Shown here: positions 59,488-64,000 of the stretch, in pieces | Position numbering within the stretch: the stretch's first letter is position 1 | Layout of the letters: each line of letters begins with the position of its first letter | From: Acidibrevibacterium fodinaquatile | GTDB lineage: Bacteria; Pseudomonadota; Alphaproteobacteria; Acetobacterales; Acetobacteraceae | Direction: 5' to 3' | DNA: 64,000 nucleotides | Assembly: GCF_003352165.1 (NCBI RefSeq) | Contig: NZ_CP029176.1 | Coordinates: 1,612,001 to 1,676,000 of the forward strand | Translations under genes and position numbers: made by a program | The notes under the pieces: generated by a model | What the model was told of the DNA's origin: nothing | Database searches by the model: none | What the model saw: only the letters and a program-made list of their open reading frames with translations

Positions 59488-60352
59488 AGCGCGGCAGGCC
59501 GACCGAAACCGCGGCGCCACCGACGATGAGGGCGGCGGCCAGCACCAGCGCCGCGCCGGCCCGCGCCTCGCCGCAGACGATCAAAAGCCCGGTCGACAGC
59601 AGCGGTGTCGCGTAAGACAGCGTCCCCAGCGCCGCGAGGTCACCGTGCTTGGTCGCGTGATCCCAAAAGAAAAACGCGAGCCCGACCGGGCCGAGCCCGA
59701 GCCCGAGAAGCGCCATCCATTCGCCCCCGCGCGGCGCGATGCTGGGCTCGACGGCGAGATGCACCAGCGCCGCGGCGAGTGCGACCAGACCGCTGACCCC
59801 GGCGATGAGATCACTCGGCACGGCGCGCAGGCGGCGATTGGCAACCGAATACGCCGCCCAGGTGAGCGCCGCGGCAAACGCGCAGGCATAGCCAAGCGCA
59901 CTGCCGCGCCCGGCCGCTCCCACGCCTGCGAGAACGATCAGCGCCGTCCCGGTAAGCCCGATCGTCGCCCCCGCGACATGCCGCGCCCGCAGCCTCTCGC
60001 CGGGCAGGAGGGCGGAAAACAGCACGATGAGCAGCGGCCAGAGATAGTTGATCAGGCTCGCCTCCGCCGCCGGCGCTTGATCGAGGGCGATGAAATAGAA
60101 CGCGTGATAGGCAAAAATCCCGGCGAATCCGAGCGCCCAGGCCCGCCAGTCCTGGCGCAATCGCGCGAGCCGCCGGCGCGCGGCCAGCATGACTAAGCCT
60201 GCCGCAAACGCGATGGCGAAGCTGAGCGCCAGCGTCTCGAACGGCGGCAGGCGCCGCGTTACCACCGCGAGCGCGGCGAGGCTCGACCACAGCAGGATGG
60301 CGAGGCCGCCGGTTGCCGTCGCCCGGCTCACCGGCAACCCACAGAGCCGCAC
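59453..60352 (-). CDS. EamA-family (DMT) exporter
   Basis: A 299-residue protein with ten hydrophobic segments in two EamA repeats. The first contains FETLALSFAIAFAAGLVML and ALDQAPAAEASLINYLWPLL; the second contains ALTWAAYSVANRRLRA and GLGLGPVGLAFFFWDHATKHG. The latter motif fits the YddG-like aromatic amino-acid exporter branch. The substrate is not proven. It is convergent with, and overlaps, the flavin reductase gene. Confidence 0.85.
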   Translation of the reverse strand: MRLCGLPVSRATATGGLAILLWSSLAALAVVTRRLPPFETLALSFAIAFAAGLVMLAARRRLARLRQDWRAWALGFAGIFAYHAFYFIALDQAPAAEASLINYLWPLLIVLFSALLPGERLRARHVAGATIGLTGTALIVLAGVGAAGRGSALGYACAFAAALTWAAYSVANRRLRAVPSDLIAGVSGLVALAAALVHLAVEPSIAPRGGEWMALLGLGLGPVGLAFFFWDHATKHGDLAALGTLSYATPLLSTGLLIVCGEARAGAALVLAAALIVGGAAVSVGLPRFIPPAASNPSR

Positions 60353-60428
60353 TTGATCGCCATGCTGGACGCTCCTAACAACGCCTATGGGACTCGCGAG
60401 ACGCTACCGCGACCGGAGGAAACCCGCC

Positions 60429-60638
60429 ATGCTCGATGACGAAGACCTGCCCAAGCCGCCGCGCCAGCGGCTCGCCCCCCTTTCTCTCGATTCCCTCGGA
60501 ATCGCCGAACTGCGTGCCTATATCGCCGAACTCCAGGGGGAAATCGCCCGCACTGAGGCCGAAATCAGCCGCAAGGAACGCCATCGTGACGCCGTCGAGG
60601 GGTTGTTCCGGACGAGAGGGCACCGCCCAACGGAATAA
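60429..60638 (+). CDS. DUF1192 small protein
   Basis: A 69-residue protein, MLDDEDLPKPPRQRLAPLSL then LGIAELRAYIAELQGEIART and a charged helix. This is the typical DUF1192 pattern of alphaproteobacteria: acidic N-tail, LSxxxxEL segment and a C-terminal coiled coil. GGAGGAAA precedes the ATG at 60429. The function is unknown. Confidence 0.8.
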   Translation: MLDDEDLPKPPRQRLAPLSLDSLGIAELRAYIAELQGEIARTEAEISRKERHRDAVEGLFRTRGHRPTE

Positions 60639-60647
60639 AAGTTTTTT

Positions 60648-60671
60648 GGTTCTTTTTTTCAAAAAAGAACC
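60648..60671. terminator. Hairpin, GGTTC subfamily, between convergent DUF1192 and hpf
   Basis: GGTTC, seven Ts, C, six As and GAACC with flanking T tracts. A decayed GC motif (GGGCACCGCCC at about 60618-60628) precedes it, as in the composite copies. It can stop both converging transcripts. Confidence 0.75.
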
Positions 60672-60684
60672 TTTTTTCCTTTTT

Positions 60685-61278
60685 CTATCGCGGCGCTGCG
60701 GTCGGGTCGATCCAGCCGACATGGCCATCCTCGCGGCGATAGACGACGTTGAGTTCGCCGCTGGCGCTGTTGCGGAACATCAAGACCGGCTGATCCTCGA
60801 GATCCATGCGCATGACCGCCTCGCCGACCGAGAGCAGGTTGATTTCCGCCGGCGTCTCGGCGATCACCGTCGCATAGGCGCCGCTCACGGCATCGCTGGC
60901 CTCGCCATTGCCCTCCATCTCCTCTTCCTCGCGCAGCACATAGCGCCGCGCCGCTTCCGGGCGGGCGCGATTGGCGAGATCGCGGGCGTGTTCGTTGACC
61001 CGCCGGCGATAGCGGCGCAGCCGCTTGGCGATGTGCTCGGCGGCATCGTCGAAGGCGGCATGCGCGTCCGCCGCTTCGCCCTCGGCGCGCAAGAGCAGGC
61101 CGCGTCCGGCATGAAGATTGATATCACAGGTGAAGAAGCTCCGCGCCCGGCCGAACGTCACATGCGCCTCGAGCGCCCGGTCGAAATATTTCCCGACGAT
61201 GGTGCCGAGCTGCTCCGATACCCGCAGACGCAACGCATCCGACAACTCGACCTGCTTGCCCGAAACCGTGATCTCCAT
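60685..61278 (-). CDS. hpf: Long-form ribosome hibernation promoting factor
   Basis: A 197-residue protein. An S30AE domain (1-100) starts MEITVSGKQVELSDALRLRV with FTCDINLHAGRGLLLRAEGE. An acidic linker follows, then the C-terminal dimerisation domain (about 135-190) with EAVMRMDLEDQPVLMFRNS. Long HPF both inactivates and dimerises 70S ribosomes in stationary phase. AAAGG precedes the ATG at 61278. Its position downstream of rpoN is conserved in alphaproteobacteria. Confidence 0.94.
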   Translation of the reverse strand: MEITVSGKQVELSDALRLRVSEQLGTIVGKYFDRALEAHVTFGRARSFFTCDINLHAGRGLLLRAEGEAADAHAAFDDAAEHIAKRLRRYRRRVNEHARDLANRARPEAARRYVLREEEEMEGNGEASDAVSGAYATVIAETPAEINLLSVGEAVMRMDLEDQPVLMFRNSASGELNVVYRREDGHVGWIDPTAAPR

Positions 61279-61350
61279 CGCTTTCACCCTTTCACCAGGT
61301 TATTGCCCCAGGATATAATGAGATTGCGCCGGCGATATCCGAAATTTTAC

Positions 61351-62880
61351 CTATACCAACTCCGCTTTCTCGCGCCGGCGCTGCACGGAACCTGGGATTT
61401 TCAGCGCTTCGCGGTATTTGGCCACGGTTCGGCGGGCAATGTCCACGCCTTCGCTGCGTAACGCCGCCACCAGCGCGTCGTCGGAGAGAACGGCCCCCGG
61501 CGCCTCGGCATCGATCAGCGCCCGGATGCGGTGGCGGATCGCCTCGGCGCTGTGGCTTTCGCCGGTGGTGCCGGCGATCGCCGTCGTGAAAAAATATTTC
61601 AGTTCGAACGTCCCGCGCGGGGTTGCGATGTATTTATTGGCGGTGACGCGGCTCACCGTGCTCTCGTGCAGTTCGACGGCGGTCGCGATATCGCGCAGAA
61701 TGAGCGGCCGGAGATGGGTAATGCCGTGGCGGAAGAAGCCATCCTGCTGGCGCACGATCTCGGCCGCGACCTTGAGGATGGTCTGGGCGCGTTGGTGGAG
61801 GGATTTGACCAGCCAGTTCGCGGTCTGCAGTTTTTCGGCGAGAAAGCCGCGCGCCTCCTCGCCGCGCTTGGTATGGGCGATGATCCGCGCGTGCAGCCCC
61901 TGATTGACCAGAACCCGCGGCATGGTGTCGGGGTTGAGTTCGAGCAGCCAACTGCCATCCGGTGCCGGCCGCATCAGGATGTCGGGCAGGATCGGCGTCG
62001 CCGGCGCCTCATCGAAGCCGGCGCCGGGTTTGGGATCGAGCGCGCGGATCTCGGCGATCATGTCGGCAAGATCCTCGGAATCCACGCCGCAAATCTCCAT
62101 CAGCCGCCGCAGATCGCGCCGCGCCAGCAATTCGAGATTGTCGAGCAGCGCCGCCATCGCCGGATCGAGCCGGTTGCGCTCGGCCAGTTGCACGGCGAGG
62201 CATTCGGCGAGCGAGACCGAGAATAACCCCGTCGGGTCAAAGCGCTGCATGCGCGCGCGAACATTCTCGAGCCGCTCGAGCGCGATCCCGAGGGCCGCGG
62301 CGATCGCCGGCGGCGGCAGCGAAAGCCGCCCGGCGGGATCGAGAAGCGCAATCAGATGGGCGCCGATCAGCCGCTCGGCGGGATCATGGAAAGAAAGCCG
62401 CAATTGCTCGCCGAGATGCTCGCGTAGGCTGCGTGGCCCGGCGGCGAGGCTCTCGATGCCGCGCTCGTCCTCCGAAAAATCGAGCGCGCCCCCCCGCGAA
62501 GCCGCCCCGATGCCGCGATAGGTGTCGCCATAGCCATCGGCTGGGCCGCCGCGATCGAACCATTCCGCCGCCTCGGCATCGAGCGGCGCCGCCGCCTCGC
62601 TCGGGAGGGTGCCGGTTGCGTTGATCGCCTCGGCGAGATGCGCGACATCGGCGCCGTCATGGCCCCCGGGCGAGACCACCTGATCCGGCGCCGGCCGCTC
62701 GCCAAGCAATGCCTCGCCACCTTCCGCGCGCTCGAGTAGCGGATTGCGCTCCAGCTCCTCGGCAACGAAGGCGTTCACTTCGAGATTGGAAAATTGCAAA
62801 AGCTTGATCGCCTGCCGCAATTGCGGCGTCATCACCAGCGATTGCGATTGTCGCAGATCGAGACGCGGGCCGATCCCCAT
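61351..62880 (-). CDS. rpoN: RNA polymerase sigma-54 factor
   Basis: A 509-residue sigma factor. Region I has LDLRQSQSLVMTPQLRQAIK, region II is acidic, the core-binding domain spans the middle, and the helix-turn-helix lies before the RpoN box ARRTVAKYRE near the C-terminus. It directs transcription from -24/-12 promoters activated by enhancer-binding proteins. It sits 11 nt downstream of lptB in the canonical lptA-lptB-rpoN-hpf order. Confidence 0.96.
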   Translation of the reverse strand: MGIGPRLDLRQSQSLVMTPQLRQAIKLLQFSNLEVNAFVAEELERNPLLERAEGGEALLGERPAPDQVVSPGGHDGADVAHLAEAINATGTLPSEAAAPLDAEAAEWFDRGGPADGYGDTYRGIGAASRGGALDFSEDERGIESLAAGPRSLREHLGEQLRLSFHDPAERLIGAHLIALLDPAGRLSLPPPAIAAALGIALERLENVRARMQRFDPTGLFSVSLAECLAVQLAERNRLDPAMAALLDNLELLARRDLRRLMEICGVDSEDLADMIAEIRALDPKPGAGFDEAPATPILPDILMRPAPDGSWLLELNPDTMPRVLVNQGLHARIIAHTKRGEEARGFLAEKLQTANWLVKSLHQRAQTILKVAAEIVRQQDGFFRHGITHLRPLILRDIATAVELHESTVSRVTANKYIATPRGTFELKYFFTTAIAGTTGESHSAEAIRHRIRALIDAEAPGAVLSDDALVAALRSEGVDIARRTVAKYREALKIPGSVQRRREKAELV

Positions 62881-62891
62881 GCGCCCGGATC

Positions 62892-63641
62892 CTAGAGGCT
62901 AAACCTTTCGCCGAGGTATACGCGCCGCACATCCTCATGCGCCACCACCTCCTGCGGCTGGCCTTCCATCAACACCTGCCCGTCATGCATGATATAGGCG
63001 CGGTCGATCACCTCTAGCGTTTCGCGGACATTGTGATCGGTGATCAAGACGCCGATGCCGCGGTCCTTGAGATGCGAGACGAGATCACGGATTTCACCGA
63101 CCGCGATGGGATCGATGCCGGCCAGTGGCTCATCGAGCAGGATGTAGCTCGGCTGGGTTGCGAGCGCGCGGGCGATTTCGAGCCGGCGCCGCTCGCCGCC
63201 CGAAAGCGCGAGCGAGGGGGTGCGGCGGAGATGGCCGATGCCGAACTCGGCGAGCAATTCGTCGAGCATTTGGTCGCGCCGGTCCTTGAGCGGCTCGACC
63301 ACCTCGAGCGCCGACATGATGTTCTGCTCGACATTGAGGCCACGGAAAATGCTCGCTTCCTGCGGCAGATAGCCGATGCCAAGGCGCGCCCGGCGATACA
63401 TCGGCAATCCGGTGATCTCGTTGCCATCGAGCCGGATGGCGCCGGTATCGGGCTGGACCAGGCCGACGATCATATAGAACGTCGTCGTCTTGCCCGCGCC
63501 GTTGGGCCCAAGCAGGCCGACCGCTTCGCCACGCCGGACAGAGATCGAGACATTCCTGACCACCGGGCGCTTTTTGTAGGTTTTGCCGAGGCCGCTCGCG
63601 GTGAGACCGAGCTGCCCCTGCACCACACGCAGCTCGGTCAT
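62892..63641 (-). CDS. lptB: LPS export ABC transporter ATP-binding protein LptB
   Basis: A 249-residue ATPase of the LptBFGC complex that extracts lipopolysaccharide from the inner membrane. Walker A GPNGAGKTT, Q-loop YLPQEASIFRGLNVEQN, signature ALSGGERRRLEIARAL, Walker B YILLDEPLAGIDP and H-loop TDHNVRETL are all intact. Its ATG overlaps the lptA stop as ATGA. Confidence 0.96.
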   Translation of the reverse strand: MTELRVVQGQLGLTASGLGKTYKKRPVVRNVSISVRRGEAVGLLGPNGAGKTTTFYMIVGLVQPDTGAIRLDGNEITGLPMYRRARLGIGYLPQEASIFRGLNVEQNIMSALEVVEPLKDRRDQMLDELLAEFGIGHLRRTPSLALSGGERRRLEIARALATQPSYILLDEPLAGIDPIAVGEIRDLVSHLKDRGIGVLITDHNVRETLEVIDRAYIMHDGQVLMEGQPQEVVAHEDVRRVYLGERFSL

Positions 63642-64000
63642 GGCGTCGTCGCCTTCGCCGGGGCGGTTGCCGATGTCGTGGCGGCGCCCGACGTCGGCGC
63701 CTTGTCACCCTCCTTGCCGGCGGCATTCTTGTCGCCCGCCTTCTTGCCAGCAGCGGTTTTGGCGGCGCCGTTTTCGTTCTGATTGGGCATGATCAGACCG
63801 TGGACGCGCTGATCGGTGCTGGAAAGCATCGTGGACACCCCGGTTTTCATATCGACGTCGGCCGCCACGCCATTGAGCTGATTATCCCCGCGCGTCACCC
63901 GCACATTGCCGATAACACGGGCCTTGCCGGTATCGGGCACATAGACGCCGCGATCACCATAGACGATTTCGGTCGCGGTGCGGAGATCGACATTGCCATA
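63638..64000 (-). CDS. lptA: LptA periplasmic LPS-transport protein, C-terminal part
   Basis: The frame is open to the right edge, so the N-terminus lies outside the window. The visible 120 residues show beta-jellyroll repeats of the OstA fold (VDLRTATEIVYGDRGVYVP, RVIGNVRVTRGDNQLNGVAA). An unusually long low-complexity tail of about 45 residues follows, rich in Ala, Lys and Thr. LptA bridges the periplasm to carry LPS to LptDE. It is coupled to lptB by a 4-nt overlap. Confidence 0.88.
   Translation of the reverse strand, partial: YGNVDLRTATEIVYGDRGVYVPDTGKARVIGNVRVTRGDNQLNGVAADVDMKTGVSTMLSSTDQRVHGLIMPNQNENGAAKTAAGKKAGDKNAAGKEGDKAPTSGAATTSATAPAKATTP

Overview
The window is high-GC DNA with the gene content and gene order of an alphaproteobacterium. 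Family Acetobacteraceae is the best guess, by inference. Supporting signs are a pyruvate dehydrogenase E1-beta with its own lipoyl domain, the rimP-nusA-ylxR-infB-rbfA-truB-rpsO-pnp block, the ppk-ppx/hdaA/perM/purMN block, lptA-lptB-rpoN-hpf, an aa3-type CoxIV peptide and a Hint_2 protein. Most of the window is core chromosome. Accessory material is limited to one ISAs1-type insertion sequence, an AT-rich TM2-gene islet, a duplicated rimP leader with a gene remnant, and a dispersed hairpin repeat family.

Layout. 1-12.6 kb: a two-domain glycosyltransferase, a NiCoT cobalt/nickel permease under a cobalamin riboswitch, a Hint-domain protein, Bpt aminoacyltransferase, a lytic transglycosylase, a probable small RNA (about 7489-7574), two metallo-beta-lactamase-fold hydrolases, a MaoC-like hydratase, two SmpA-like lipoproteins and a soluble CZB chemoreceptor. 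13-18 kb: the pdhA-pdhB-pdhC-lpd operon. 18-30 kb: a flavin oxidoreductase, then the translation and RNA-metabolism block on the minus strand, then tRNA-Pro(CGG). 30-41.5 kb: lrgAB, argG, a 2-dehydropantoate reductase-like gene, ppx, ppk, hdaA, perM, and divergent purM-purN followed by a 50-residue CoxIV peptide. 41.5-49 kb: a luciferase-like oxidoreductase, a DUF445 protein, a GGDEF-EAL protein next to a BLUF photosensor, and a divergent PEP carboxylase homologue. 49-55.3 kb: the gcvT-gcvH-gcvP operon behind a tandem glycine riboswitch; an IS sits in the last codons of gcvP. 55.4-64 kb: the TM2 gene, thrB-rnhA, a lipoprotein plus polyphosphate-glucokinase-like gene, a flavin reductase, an EamA exporter, a DUF1192 gene, hpf, rpoN, lptB and the 3' part of lptA.

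How the genes work together. Central carbon flow is represented by pyruvate dehydrogenase and the glycine cleavage system; both use lipoyl domains, and lpd may serve both. Polyphosphate metabolism is represented by ppk, ppx and a polyphosphate-glucokinase-like kinase. Envelope functions include LptA/B, the transglycosylase and lipoproteins. The features most worth a second look are the candidate sRNA with promoter, anti-Shine-Dalgarno stretch and terminator; the PEPC homologue with replaced active-site residues; the BLUF/GGDEF-EAL pair; the duplicated rimP leader around a gene remnant; the IS that rewrote the gcvP C-terminus; and the composite hairpin repeat found at several gene ends.
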